Notes: generated from the letters alone by a model not told the origin. 64,000 nucleotides of DNA from DASXKD01 sp963707905 (GCA_963707905.1 CAVPSA010000059.1:124001-188000); one strand, 5' to 3'; shown: positions 45,213 through 54,140, counted from the stretch's first letter. Program-made: numbers and translations.

Positions 45213-45932
45213 ATGTCGCGACCCGATGGGCGCAGCGCTGATCAGCTGCGCGAGATAAAGATCACCCGTGGCTGGCTGGAGCACGCCGAGGGCTCGGTGC
45301 TCATCGAGTTCGGTGCCACCCGGGTGCTGTGTGCTGCCAGTGCCACCGAAGAGGTGCCCAGGTGGCGGCGCGGCAGCGGGCTGGGCTGGGTGACAGCGGA
45401 GTACGCCATGCTGCCCCGGGCCACCAACACCCGCGGCGACAGGGAGTCGGTCAAGGGCCGGCCCGGTGGCCGCACCCAGGAGATCTCCCGCCTGGTCGGC
45501 AGGTCGCTGCGGGCCTGCGTGGACGCGAAGGCGCTCGGCGAGAACACCATCATCATCGACTGTGACGTGCTCCAGGCCGACGGCGGCACGCGCACAGCGG
45601 CCATCACCGGCGGTTACCTCGCGCTGGCCGACGCGGTCGGCTGGCTGCAGGGCCGCCGCCGTTGCAAGGGCGACCCGCTGGTCGCCTCGGTGGCCGCGGT
45701 CAGCGTGGGGATCATCGATGGTGAGCCCCGGCTGGACCTGTGCTACGAGGAAGACGTTGCGGCCCAGACGGACATGAACGTGGTGTGCACCGGGGACGGC
45801 AGTTTCGTCGAGATCCAGGGGACTGCGGAGCGGGAGCCGTTTGGCCGCGAACTTCTTGACGAGCTGCTGGACCTCGGCGTGGCCGGGTGCGCTGAGCTGA
45901 GCCGGCTGCAGCGCGCCGCGCTCGGCTCATGA
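45213..45932 (+). CDS. rph: Ribonuclease PH
   Basis: A 239-residue phosphorolytic 3'-to-5' exoribonuclease that matures tRNA 3' ends. Motifs include MSRPDGRSADQLREIKITRG, GWVTAEYAMLPRATNTRGDR, the phosphate-binding GRTQEISRLVGRSLRA and DCDVLQADGGTRTAAITGGY. The ATG at 45213 matches the family start. Its stop overlaps rdgB by ATGA, as in mycobacteria (rph-rdgB). Normal length and no oddity. Confidence 0.95.
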   Translation: MSRPDGRSADQLREIKITRGWLEHAEGSVLIEFGATRVLCAASATEEVPRWRRGSGLGWVTAEYAMLPRATNTRGDRESVKGRPGGRTQEISRLVGRSLRACVDAKALGENTIIIDCDVLQADGGTRTAAITGGYLALADAVGWLQGRRRCKGDPLVASVAAVSVGIIDGEPRLDLCYEEDVAAQTDMNVVCTGDGSFVEIQGTAEREPFGRELLDELLDLGVAGCAELSRLQRAALGS

Positions 45933-46540
45933 GCGACGCCGGCCTGATCCTCGCCACCCGCAACGCCAAGAAGCTCGCCGAGTTGCGGCGCATCCTGGCG
46001 GCCAGCAGCGTCGACGTGGCCGTCACCGACCTCAGCGAGCACCCGGACATGCCCGAGGTGGCCGAGACCGGCGCCACGTTCACCGAGAACGCGCTGCTGA
46101 AGGCGCGGGCGGTCGTGGCGCATACGGGCTGCCCGGCGGTCGCCGAGGACTCCGGGCTGTGCATTGACGCGCTGAACGGGATGCCCGGGGTGCTGTCCGC
46201 CCGCTGGGCCGGGCGGCACGGGGACGACGAGGCGAACCTGCGGCTCGTACTCGGCCAGCTTGCCGACGTGCCCAAGGACCGGCGGTCCGGGCACTTCGAC
46301 TGCGTGGCGGCGCTGGTGCTGCCTTCGGGCCGGGAGCACGTCACCGAGGGAACGGTCAGCGGCCAGATCACCGACGCCCCGCGCGGCACGAACGGGTTCG
46401 GCTACGACCCGATCTTCGTGCCCGCCGGCGCCGAGCTGACCACGGCGCAGATGAGCCCGGAGGCCAAGGACGCGATCAGCCACCGGGGCCGCGCGCTGCG
46501 CGCCCTGGCACCGATCATCGCCGCGCTGCTCGGCGGCTGA
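45929..46540 (+). CDS. rdgB: XTP/dITP diphosphatase (RdgB/HAM1)
   Basis: A 203-residue house-cleaning enzyme that hydrolyses ITP, dITP and XTP to the monophosphates. The signature start LILATRNAKKLAELRRIL, ETGATFTENALLKARAVV, VAEDSGLCIDALNGMPGVLS and GTNGFGYDPIFVP are intact. Translationally coupled to rph (ATGA). The downstream bcp gene starts after about 60 bases. Confidence 0.95.
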   Translation: MSDAGLILATRNAKKLAELRRILAASSVDVAVTDLSEHPDMPEVAETGATFTENALLKARAVVAHTGCPAVAEDSGLCIDALNGMPGVLSARWAGRHGDDEANLRLVLGQLADVPKDRRSGHFDCVAALVLPSGREHVTEGTVSGQITDAPRGTNGFGYDPIFVPAGAELTTAQMSPEAKDAISHRGRALRALAPIIAALLGG

Positions 46541-46599
46541 CGGCCCACAGGGGTACGGTAGGCGCCGGGGAAGCAGTGGACGCCGAGGAGGTAGCAGGG

Positions 46600-47064
46600 G
46601 TGAGCAAGCTCGAGGCGGGCGACGAGGCACCGGATTTCACGCTGACCGATGCCGACGGCGAGCAGGTGACCCTGTCGGCGCTGCGCGGCCAGCAGGTGAT
46701 CGTGTACTTCTACCCGGCGGCGATGACGCCGGGCTGCACCAAGGAAGCGTGCGACTTCAGGGACAGCATCGCGTCGCTGGCCGCGGCCGGGGTGACGGTG
46801 CTCGGCATCTCCCCGGACGCGCCCGCCAAGCTGGCCAAGTTCCGCGACCGCGACGGGCTGAACTTCCCGCTGCTGTCCGACCCGGACCACAAGGTGCACG
46901 AGGCCTACGGCGCCTGGGGCGAGAAGAAGCTCTACGGGAAGACGATGGTGGGCGTCATCAGGTCCACGTTCGTGGTGGACAAGGACGGGAAGATCTCCCG
47001 GCCCTACTACAACGTCAAGGCCACCGGCCACGTCGCCCGCCTCCGCCAGGACCTCGGCTTGTGA
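46600..47064 (+). CDS. bcp: Thioredoxin-dependent peroxiredoxin Bcp
   Basis: About 154 residues. The peroxidatic Cys lies in YFYPAAMTPGCTKEACDFRD (CxxxxC with the resolving Cys five residues later), followed by GISPDAPAKLAKFRDRDGLN and FPLLSDPDHKVHEAYGAW. It reduces peroxides using thioredoxin. I choose the GTG at 46600 because GGAGGT lies at proper distance and VSKLEAGDEAPDF matches usual starts; the frame is open from 46576. A tRNA gene follows. Confidence 0.93.
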   Translation: MSKLEAGDEAPDFTLTDADGEQVTLSALRGQQVIVYFYPAAMTPGCTKEACDFRDSIASLAAAGVTVLGISPDAPAKLAKFRDRDGLNFPLLSDPDHKVHEAYGAWGEKKLYGKTMVGVIRSTFVVDKDGKISRPYYNVKATGHVARLRQDLGL

Positions 47065-47093
47065 AGGCCGCCGTTTAGGCTGAGCCTGACAGA

Positions 47094-47167
47094 GGGGCCG
47101 TAGCCCAACGGCAGGAGGCGCAGGTCTTAGGAACCTGACAGTGTGGGTTCGAGTCCCACCGGCCCCA
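47094..47167 (+). tRNA. tRNA with UAG anticodon (tRNA-Leu-like, short variable loop)
   Basis: A full cloverleaf folds. The acceptor stem GGGGCCG/CGGCCCC has seven perfect pairs. The D stem is GCC/GGC with an 11-base loop. The anticodon stem CAGGT/ACCTG encloses CTTAGGA, with anticodon UAG at 47128-47130. The variable loop is only ACAGT. The T stem is GTGGG/CCCAC with TTCGAGT. The discriminator is A and CCA is not encoded. UAG reads the Leu codon CUA, but bacterial tRNA-Leu has a long variable arm, missing here. The charged amino acid is therefore uncertain. Confidence 0.85.
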
Positions 47168-47231
47168 CCGACCGCAGCATTGCGCGAACCCCGTCGTTGT
47201 CCAGCTCTTGCCTGGCGGATCATCGACGCCG

Positions 47232-48023
47232 TCAGTGTGCACCTCCGCGAAGCGACGGGCCGCCACGGTACCCAATCACTGTCAGGCTCGGCGCGCGAAG
47301 CCGGTCCCACACAGCGGCGCCGAACACCGTCTGCAGGTCGGAGAGGTTGGTCACGAGCACGGTTGGGCGCTTGGGCGTGTTGCACCTGCGGTTGAGGATC
47401 AGGTACAAGAAATCAGCGTCACGCTCGCCTTGCGGCGTGTCTCCCCACGCGTCATCTACGACCAGCAGGCCGGTGTCCTGCCACTGCCTGAGCAGGTTCG
47501 GGTCATGTTCGGCGAACACCGACACCGGCCGGGCCCGCAGCCACAGCTCGCGGTCGGCGTAGACGGCCGTCCCGGTGAACCTGTCCTCATAGGCGGCGCG
47601 CACCGCGTGCAGGATGTCCCAGGTCTTGCCCCGACCGTGATCACCCGACAAGACCAGGTTGCCGGGCGGACTGTTGCGCGACAGCGGCCCAGCCCAGGCG
47701 CGAACCTGGTTCAACTGCGGGCGCTGGACAGCGGGCGCGTCCCGGATCAGCGGGAACTGGTCCAGCACCGCGCGCCAGTGTGTCCGCGCGGCCAGCCGCT
47801 TGTCCTCGGCCCCGCGTGCGGCCTCGTAATCGTCGGTCTGCCAGCGTGCCAGCACCGCCGCACGCTCTGCGGCCTCACGCTCCCACTGGGTGGCGCACTG
47901 CGGGCACTTCCCGCGCACTAGGTCGGTGTCGTGAAGGCCGCAGCGAAAAGACGACAGGAAGGAAGCGAACGATGCGGGCATTGTCGGCCCACCACCCCGC
48001 ATGCTCTCGATTTCGCCAATCAT
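47232..48023 (-). CDS. DnaC/IstB-like ATPase (helicase loader), probable mobile-element remnant
   Basis: About 263 residues. A putative zinc-binding start (FRCGLHDTDLVRGKCPQCAT) is followed by an AAA+ ATPase: Walker A NLVLSGDHGRGKTWDILHAV, Walker B TGLLVVDDAWGDTPQGERDA, and sensor-like PTVLVTNLSDLQTVFG. Such DnaC-like proteins load replicative helicases for phages, plasmids and integrative elements. The ATG at 48023 has GAGGAG upstream. It stands 65 bases from the tRNA and no integrase, replication protein or transfer gene lies nearby, so it looks like what is left of an element that had entered at the tRNA. Confidence 0.75.
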   Translation of the reverse strand: MIGEIESMRGGGPTMPASFASFLSSFRCGLHDTDLVRGKCPQCATQWEREAAERAAVLARWQTDDYEAARGAEDKRLAARTHWRAVLDQFPLIRDAPAVQRPQLNQVRAWAGPLSRNSPPGNLVLSGDHGRGKTWDILHAVRAAYEDRFTGTAVYADRELWLRARPVSVFAEHDPNLLRQWQDTGLLVVDDAWGDTPQGERDADFLYLILNRRCNTPKRPTVLVTNLSDLQTVFGAAVWDRLRAPSLTVIGYRGGPSLRGGAH

Positions 48024-48380
48024 CAGAGGACTCCTCGTCGCTGGATCGCTGCCGGCCGGGCCCGCCCAAGGGTCGTGGCTTCGCTGGCGGGCATGGTGCC
48101 TCACCTCGCTGTCGGCTGCCGTTCGCTGCCTTCACCACCACCATCCGCGGAATCACGCAGGTAGCCCAGGGGAGAACGGCTCGTCCTGGCAGGGGAATCC
48201 GGCCCAGTCAAAGGACCCACCGGACAGTCCCCGTCGCTGGGCCTTCGCTGCTGGGGCCGAGGGCTGGCGGGCAGGCTTCTTCGCGCGGTGTGCTGGATGC
48301 GGTCGAAGGTGGGCGAGGCCGCCGGCCTGCGGGACGCGGTCAAGCGGATGGCGAGCATCGACCCGGGCAGCTAGCCACCC
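48024..48380. other. Gene-poor stretch upstream of the DnaC-like gene
   Basis: I see no convincing complete gene. A short plus-strand stretch ending at 48374 translates as MRSKVGEAAGLRDAVKRMAS followed by IDPGS, which looks like the end of a protein without its beginning. This fits decay of the same mobile element. The codon composition is otherwise mixed. Confidence 0.35.
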
Positions 48381-48406
48381 GACCGCCCGGCACGGCCCGG
48401 GCGGTC
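48381..48406. terminator. Hairpin terminator of the ABC exporter genes
   Basis: A perfect ten-base inverted repeat GACCGCCCGG/CCGGGCGGTC with a six-base loop lies about 22 bases past the stop of the permease gene on the minus strand. Confidence 0.7.
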
Positions 48407-48428
48407 CACCCGCCCGGGCCCGTGCTGG

Positions 48429-50876
48429 TTACTCGGCGCGCAAGGCGGTGGCGGTGCTGGTGGCGGCGGCCCAGCCTGCCGGGAGCAGCGCCCCGGCCAC
48501 CGCGATCACCAGGCCGGCCAGGGCCAGCACGGCGACCTGCCAGAAGCCGTACACGTGCAGGAAGCTGGCGGGCAGGACGACGCTGGCGGCCGCCGCCATG
48601 GCGGGCACCACGTAGTGGTGCACCGTGATCCCGGCCGGGACCGCGATCAGGCCCGCCACCAGACCGGTACCGGCGACCCAGCAGATCACCATGGCGACGG
48701 CCTGCCGCGGCGTCATCCCGATCGCCTTGAACACCCCCAGGTCGTGCACCCGCTCCCTGGTCTGCAGCACCACGGTGTTCAGCACGCCGAGCCCGGCCAC
48801 GATCGCCAGCAGCAGCGTCAGGGTGCCGATCAGGCCGAGGACGACCGGCAGGCCCTTGTCCCGATCGTTCGGCATCACCTGGTACGCGGGCCCCAGCCGC
48901 TGCTGCAGCGCCTGCACGTACGCGTCGGCGGAGGTACCGGGGCGCAGCGCGACGTCGTACATGCTGGGCGTCGCCCCGGGCTCGGCCCGGGCCAGCGTCT
49001 GCCAGCCGGTGATCATGGCGAGGCCGTTGTTCTGGGTGTCGAAGACCTCGCCGACGATCTTCACCGGGACCAGCCGGCTGCCGGAGACGATCGTGACGGT
49101 GTCGCCGAGCGACTTGCCGGTGTCGGTGAGGAACCCGGTGCCCACGACCGCCTGGCCGGGGCCGGTGTACCAGTGCCCGCTGATCACGGCGTAGCCCGTC
49201 CAGGCCGCGTCGCCCTGGAAGGCGGTCAGGGCGACCTGCTGCGGCAGCCCGGCCACGCTGAGCAGCTGCTGGTCGGTCTGGGCGACGTACCGCAGGGTGC
49301 CCGGCTGCGCCCGCAGCGCCGCGGTGACGGCCCGCTCCACCTGGGCCGGTGTGGGCAGCTTGCCCAGGCCGGGCGGCGCGGCGCCCGGCCCGCCGCGGCT
49401 GCTCGCCCGGACATGGACGGCGCCGCCGCCCCGAAAGACGCGGATGCCGCCGGGCCCGCCCGTCGGCACGAACACCTGCACCGGTTCGGCGCTGGCGTGT
49501 TTGACGCCGTTCACGACCCGGTTCAGCGACGCGCCCAGGCCCACCGCGAACGTCACTGCGGTGGCGCCGAGCAGCACGGCGGTCAGCGTGATCGCGGTGC
49601 GGGCCGGGCGGGCGAACGGGGCGGCGAGCCCGATCGTCAGCGGCCGGGGCAGCGCCAGCCTGCCCAGCAGCCGGTGCGCGGCATAACCGCGGCCGGTGCG
49701 GGGCGCGCGCCCGGCGGCGATCGCCTGCGCCGCGCTGAACCGGCCGGCCCGCAGCGCCGGCAGCAGCGCGGAGATCCCGGTCAGGCCGCACATGGCCAGC
49801 GGCACGGCCAGGTCCACCCACGCCGGCACGCGGAGCGCACCGACGCCGTACACGTTCGCGGTCTGGCCGAGCACCGGCACGGCGAGCAGGTTCCCCAGCA
49901 CCACGCCGCCCAGGCACCCGGCGATCGCGGGCACCATGGCCTGGCTGGTGTAGGCGGCCACGACCTGGCCGGGGGAGAAGCCGATGCTCTTGAGCACCCC
50001 GATCCGGTGGTACCCGGCCACCACTGCGCCGCTGACCACATTGGCCACGATCAGCGCGGACAGCGCCAGGCCGAGGACGGCGAAGGCGACCACGAACGGC
50101 ACGAACGGCGCGATGTTCGACGACTCCTGGGCCTTGATGGCCAGATAGGACTCCGTGCCGGTGACCGTCCCCGCGGGCAGCGCCGCGGTGACCGCGGCGA
50201 CATCCGCGCGGACGGCCGTGGCGGTGCCGGCGTCACGGAACCGGTACTGCATCTGCGCGGCGAGCGGCGTGCCCGGCACCCGCAGCCTGGCGATCTCGCT
50301 GGGCAGCACCCAGCCGCCCGCCGAGCTGTCCACCGAGTCGGCGATGCCGACGACGGTCAGCGTCACCTTGCCCGCCGCCCCGGGCATGGTGAGCTGCGTG
50401 CCCAGCGGCACCGAGACGCCGTTGCCGGGACTGGGGTCGCTGGCCAGCACAAGCTGCCCGGGGCCGTCCGCCCAGTGGCCCGACTGCAGGGTCAGGTCAT
50501 CGACCCGGCCGCCCGGCGACGCCCGGCCGGCCACGAGCATCGCCCCCCAGGGAAAGCCGCCGCCGCCCGGCCCGGTCTGCTCGGGATTGACGGTCACCTC
50601 GGCGAACGGTCCCGCCGCCGCGGTCACCCGGGCCAGCCGCCCGGTCGCGGCCAGCTCGGCGGCGGTGGCCCGGGCCGGGTCCACCACCGCGATCACGTGC
50701 GCACCGCGCTGGGCCGCGAACGCACGATCGAACGGCGTGCTTGAGTCTGCGACGAGCGCGAGGGCCAGCACACAGGCACCGGTGGACACCAGCAGCACCA
50801 GGCCGATCACGATGGTCTGCACCCGCCGCCGGGCCAGGCCGCCGACCGTGGCGCGGGTGACCGGGCCCGTCCTCAT
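48429..50876 (-). CDS. ABC transporter permease, FtsX/MacB type
   Basis: An 815-residue permease with two FtsX-like units. An N-terminal helix (TIVIGLVLLVSTGACVLALA) precedes a large extracytoplasmic domain; membrane helices follow (PFVPFVVAFAVLGLALSALI, and a repeat near the C-terminus with LTLLLAIVAGLGVLNTVVLQ). RIGVLKSIGFSPGQVVAAYT and DLGVFKAIGMTPRQAVAMVI are the paired coupling motifs. Such transporters move lipids, peptides or antibiotics, or act mechanically. Coupled to the upstream ATPase gene by ATGA. Confidence 0.88.
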   Translation of the reverse strand: MRTGPVTRATVGGLARRRVQTIVIGLVLLVSTGACVLALALVADSSTPFDRAFAAQRGAHVIAVVDPARATAAELAATGRLARVTAAAGPFAEVTVNPEQTGPGGGGFPWGAMLVAGRASPGGRVDDLTLQSGHWADGPGQLVLASDPSPGNGVSVPLGTQLTMPGAAGKVTLTVVGIADSVDSSAGGWVLPSEIARLRVPGTPLAAQMQYRFRDAGTATAVRADVAAVTAALPAGTVTGTESYLAIKAQESSNIAPFVPFVVAFAVLGLALSALIVANVVSGAVVAGYHRIGVLKSIGFSPGQVVAAYTSQAMVPAIAGCLGGVVLGNLLAVPVLGQTANVYGVGALRVPAWVDLAVPLAMCGLTGISALLPALRAGRFSAAQAIAAGRAPRTGRGYAAHRLLGRLALPRPLTIGLAAPFARPARTAITLTAVLLGATAVTFAVGLGASLNRVVNGVKHASAEPVQVFVPTGGPGGIRVFRGGGAVHVRASSRGGPGAAPPGLGKLPTPAQVERAVTAALRAQPGTLRYVAQTDQQLLSVAGLPQQVALTAFQGDAAWTGYAVISGHWYTGPGQAVVGTGFLTDTGKSLGDTVTIVSGSRLVPVKIVGEVFDTQNNGLAMITGWQTLARAEPGATPSMYDVALRPGTSADAYVQALQQRLGPAYQVMPNDRDKGLPVVLGLIGTLTLLLAIVAGLGVLNTVVLQTRERVHDLGVFKAIGMTPRQAVAMVICWVAGTGLVAGLIAVPAGITVHHYVVPAMAAAASVVLPASFLHVYGFWQVAVLALAGLVIAVAGALLPAGWAAATSTATALRAE

Positions 50877-51601
50877 GGCCGCACCTGCGCGCTGGCCAGC
50901 CCGGTGACGCCGCCCGCGGCGTGGGCGGCCGGGCCCCCGCTGAGCCGGCCGTCCACGATGTGCACCGTGCGGCTGGCGTATCGGGCCGCCAGGTCGGGGT
51001 TGTGGGTGACCAGCACCAGGCTCTGCCCGGAGGCGTTCAGGTCCAGCAGCAGCGCGCCGATCTCCTCGCCGGTGGCGGTGTCCAGCGCCCCGGTCGGCTC
51101 GTCGGCCAGCAGCAGCTCGGGCCGGTTGACCAGGGCCCGGGCGATCGCCACCCGCTGCCGCTCGCCGCCGGAGAGCCGGCCCGGGTAGGCGTTGCGGTAC
51201 CGCTCGATGTGCAGCGCCGCCAGCAGTTCGCCGGCCCGCGCCCGGGCCTGGCCGCGGCGCATCCCGGCGAGCTGCGCGGGCAGCAGCACGTTGTCGGCGA
51301 CGGTCAGGTCGTCGAGCAGGTTGAAGAACTGGAAGATCATGCCGATACGGCGCCGCCGGAATCTGGCTACCCCGGTTTCGCTGAGCCGGTCCACCCGCTC
51401 CCCGGCCACCGTCACCGCGCCGCTGGTCGGCTTGTCCAGGCCCGCGATGAGGTTGAGCAGCGTGGACTTGCCGCTGCCGGACGGGCCCATCACCGCCACC
51501 GCCTCACCCGGCGCGACGTCCAGGCTCACTCCGTCCACGGCGGGCTGGCCGTCGCTGTCGTAGCGCTTGGTCACGTTGTCGATTCGCACGAGAGCATCCA
51601 T
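50873..51601 (-). CDS. ABC transporter ATP-binding protein (LolD/MacB type)
   Basis: A 242-residue ATPase: Walker A GPSGSGKSTLLNLIAGLDKP, Q-loop MIFQFFNLLDDLTVADNVLL, signature RLSGGERQRVAIARALVNRP, Walker B LLLADEPTGALD and the His switch LVLVTHNPDLAARYA. It drives the FtsX-type permease encoded after it (ATGA overlap). The ATG at 51601 gives the family start MDALVRIDNVTKRYDSDGQP. It is divergent from a two-component system that probably controls it. Confidence 0.93.
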   Translation of the reverse strand: MDALVRIDNVTKRYDSDGQPAVDGVSLDVAPGEAVAVMGPSGSGKSTLLNLIAGLDKPTSGAVTVAGERVDRLSETGVARFRRRRIGMIFQFFNLLDDLTVADNVLLPAQLAGMRRGQARARAGELLAALHIERYRNAYPGRLSGGERQRVAIARALVNRPELLLADEPTGALDTATGEEIGALLLDLNASGQSLVLVTHNPDLAARYASRTVHIVDGRLSGGPAAHAAGGVTGLASAQVRP

Positions 51602-51763
51602 GAGCGGCACCGTAGGCGGGGCGGGGCGGCGCAGGCGTCCGCCGCCGGATGCAATCGCCGTACCGCGGCCGGCCCGGACGGGGTACCCGGTCATCCTGAT
51701 GGCGGACCTGCGTACACAACGCGGCGGACGCCCCGGCACCGCCGCCGGGGCGATACTGGCCTG

Positions 51764-53632
51764 GTGAGGAAGCGCATTCGGGAGCCGGTGCGGGCCTGGC
51801 TGAGCCAGGCCCTGGCGTTCGCCCGGTCGGCCGAGCCGCGCGCGCCGCTGTCGCGCCGTGCCATCCTCACCGACATCGCCATCGCGGCGGCGGCGCTGGT
51901 GGCGTCGCTGCTGCTGGTGCGGGCCGACGCCACCGGTCAGGGGACGCAGGTTTTCATTTCGGACACGGGCAAGTTGCTCGTCCGGCACCTGTCACGGTTC
52001 GAGGAGGCGTGGAAGCACGGGGGCGCGGTGATCGTGCTCACCACGGTGCCGCTCGCCGCGCGCCGCCGGTTCCCGCTGAGCGCGTTCGTCGTGGTGGTGC
52101 TCGGTGCGCTGGCGGCCCCGCGCTACGCGACGGACGTGACGTTCCTGGCGATCGTGTTCGCCGGGTACTCGGCGGTCGCCTACAGCCGGTTCCGCGGCGC
52201 GGCGCTGCTCAGCATGCTCCCTGCGGGCCTGCTGGTGGCCGTCGGCTTCTGGAGCGCGTTTCCGTCAAATGAGTCGGCGGCTCCCGTGCCGGCGGCGGCG
52301 GGGGGTCTCGGGCACCTCCCCGCGGGCGCGGGGGTCACGGTTCAGTCGGGCGCACCGTGGCGGCTGGCCGGGCTCGTGGCCGCGTTCTCGCTGGTCATGA
52401 TCGCGGTCGTCGGCAACGCGATGCAGGCGCGGGACCGGATCCGCCGGATGCGGGCCGAGCACGCGGCCGCCACCCGGCGGGCGCTGGATGAAGAGCGGGC
52501 GCTCATCGCCAGCGAACTGCACGACGTGGTGACGCACAACGTCAGCGTGATGATCGTGCAGGCCGGCGCCGCCCGGCAGGTGCTCGCCATCGACCCGGCC
52601 GAGGCCACGGCGGCGCTGCTCGCGGTGGAAGCCAGCGGCCGGGCGGCCATGACCGAGCTGCGCCACCTGCTCGGCCTGCTCAGCCCGGCCGGCATCGGTG
52701 ACGGGCCTTTCCCGGACGGCGCCGAGGCCGGCCAGGACCTGAGCCCGCAGCCGGGTCTCGGGCAGCTCCAGCCGCTCATCGACCGGCTGACCGCGGCCGG
52801 GCTGCCCGTCGAGCTGAAGGTCGGCGGGGTGCCACGGGCGCTGCCGCCGGGCCTGGATCTGGCCGCGTACCGCGTCGTTCAGGAGGCCCTGACCAACGTG
52901 CTCAAACACGCCGGAAAGCCGAGGACCACGGTCCGGCTCGACTACCGGGAGGCCGACCTGGTGGTCGAGGTCACCGACGCCGGGCGGCCCATCCCGGCCG
53001 CCGGGCCCGCGGTCAGCACCGTGCCCGGGTCCGGCCGCGGCCTGCTCGGCCTGCGCGAGCGGATCGCGCTGTACGGCGGCGAACTGGACGCCAGGCCCCG
53101 CCCGGGTGGCGGCTGGCTGGTCCGGGCCCGGCTGCCGGTGGACCCACCGGCCGCGGCCGGTGCGCAGCAGCCCGCCGCCGGTGCGCAGCAGCCCGCCGCC
53201 GCTTCCGGGCGGCGGGGCAGCGGTGACCGGGACGGACGCAGCACCGGTGACCGGGGATGCCGGGGCGCCTCGCGTGGTGATCGCCGACGACCAGACCCTG
53301 GTCCGCAGCGGGTTCCGGATGATCCTCGGCGCGGCGGGCATCCCGGTTGTCGCCGAGGCGGCCGACGGCGGCCAGGCCGTGGCGGCCGTGCTCAAGCACC
53401 GGCCCGAGGTCGTGCTGATGGACATCCGGATGCCGGAGATGGACGGCCTGGAAGCCACCCGCCGGATCCTGGCGGCGCCGGCCGCCCGCGACTGCCGGAT
53501 CATCATCCTCACCACCTTCGACCTCGACCAGTACGTCTATGCCGCGCTCACCGCAGGCGCCAGCGGGTTCCTGCTCAAGGACGTGTCACCGGAGCAGCTT
53601 GTGGCCGCGGTGCGGATGGTGCGCTGCGGTGA
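51764..53632 (+). CDS. Two-component sensor histidine kinase, NarL-associated type
   Basis: Four or so membrane helices occupy about residues 35-220 (ILTDIAIAAAALVASLLLVR, RFPLSAFVVVVLGALAA, AALLSMLPAGLLVAVGFW, LAGLVAAFSLVMIAVVG). A HisKA_3 dimerisation site IASELHDVVTHNVSVMIVQA carries the phospho-His. The ATPase domain has VVQEALTNVLKHAG and GRGLLGLRERIALYGGELDA. Similarity ends near 53150; the frame then runs on through a 21-base tandem repeat and overlaps the regulator gene by 400 bases, with no recognisable protein. A single-base indel near the repeat would give a stop at the regulator start (GTGA), which is probably the true end. Confidence 0.82.
   Translation: MRKRIREPVRAWLSQALAFARSAEPRAPLSRRAILTDIAIAAAALVASLLLVRADATGQGTQVFISDTGKLLVRHLSRFEEAWKHGGAVIVLTTVPLAARRRFPLSAFVVVVLGALAAPRYATDVTFLAIVFAGYSAVAYSRFRGAALLSMLPAGLLVAVGFWSAFPSNESAAPVPAAAGGLGHLPAGAGVTVQSGAPWRLAGLVAAFSLVMIAVVGNAMQARDRIRRMRAEHAAATRRALDEERALIASELHDVVTHNVSVMIVQAGAARQVLAIDPAEATAALLAVEASGRAAMTELRHLLGLLSPAGIGDGPFPDGAEAGQDLSPQPGLGQLQPLIDRLTAAGLPVELKVGGVPRALPPGLDLAAYRVVQEALTNVLKHAGKPRTTVRLDYREADLVVEVTDAGRPIPAAGPAVSTVPGSGRGLLGLRERIALYGGELDARPRPGGGWLVRARLPVDPPAAAGAQQPAAGAQQPAAASGRRGSGDRDGRSTGDRGCRGASRGDRRRPDPGPQRVPDDPRRGGHPGCRRGGRRRPGRGGRAQAPARGRADGHPDAGDGRPGSHPPDPGGAGRPRLPDHHPHHLRPRPVRLCRAHRRRQRVPAQGRVTGAACGRGADGALR
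53157..53198 (+). repeat. 21-base perfect tandem duplication
   Basis: CCGGTGCGCAGCAGCCCGCC plus G occurs twice in a row, exactly, at the end of the kinase gene (translating as repeats of GAQQPAA). It is a likely spot for copy-number slippage or misassembly, close to the place where the kinase frame seems to go wrong. Confidence 0.8.
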
Positions 53633-54140
53633 CGCCCTGCTCGCGCCGTCGATCACCCGCAGGCTCGTCGAGCGGTTCGCGCCGCGCGCGGACGCCCGGA
53701 CGGCCGTGCACGCGGACCTGTCCGAGCTGACCCCGCGTGAGCTTGAGGTGCTGCGGTTGCTCGCCCGGGGCCTGAGCAACGCCGAGCTCGCCGCCGAATT
53801 GACCCTCAGCGAGGCGACGGTCAAGACCCACGTCGGCCGGATCCTGACCAAGCTTCGGCTCCGTGACCGGGTCCAGGCGGTGGTGCTGGCCTACGAGACC
53901 GGGCTGGCCGGTCCCGGCGCCGGTCCCGCCGCGGCAACCTCGGCCGCTGCAGCCCTGGCCGCTGCCCGGCGCTGGACGCTGCTGCCAGCCCGCTGCCGCG
54001 GACGTCCACCGGATCCTGCGGTGCAGATGCGAGTCATCGACTGGCCGCGGCCGGTGAGCGACGGCAGGCCGCGCAGACCCGGGCAGTCACCGCCCGACGT
54101 GGCGTCCGCGGGCGCGCAGCCGTGTCCGCGCGGCAGATGA
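53223..54140 (+). CDS. LuxR/NarL-family response regulator
   Basis: A receiver domain (about residues 15-130) has the acidic pair in RVVIADDQTLVRSGFRMILG, the phospho-Asp in VVLMDIRMPEMDGLEATRRI, and the Lys in ASGFLLKDVSPEQ. A C-terminal HTH follows: LTPRELEVLRLLARGLSNAE then LSEATVKTHVGRILTKLRLR. The start is GTG at 53223. The normal end comes near VVLAYETGL; another 80 residues of odd, Arg/Pro-rich sequence follow up to 54140 and run into the truncated permease. This tail may be an artefact of a deletion. It probably regulates the divergent ABC exporter. Confidence 0.87.
   Translation: MTGTDAAPVTGDAGAPRVVIADDQTLVRSGFRMILGAAGIPVVAEAADGGQAVAAVLKHRPEVVLMDIRMPEMDGLEATRRILAAPAARDCRIIILTTFDLDQYVYAALTAGASGFLLKDVSPEQLVAAVRMVRCGDALLAPSITRRLVERFAPRADARTAVHADLSELTPRELEVLRLLARGLSNAELAAELTLSEATVKTHVGRILTKLRLRDRVQAVVLAYETGLAGPGAGPAAATSAAAALAAARRWTLLPARCRGRPPDPAVQMRVIDWPRPVSDGRPRRPGQSPPDVASAGAQPCPRGR

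Noticed and set aside
47094..47167. Amber suppressor tRNA
   Set aside because: The anticodon is UAG, which reads the codon CUA; a suppressor of UAG stops would need the anticodon CUA.
53223..53632. Kinase C-terminal extension of 130 residues as a real domain
   Set aside because: It is out of frame over the receiver domain of the regulator and is Arg/Gly/Pro-rich; best explained by a frame error.
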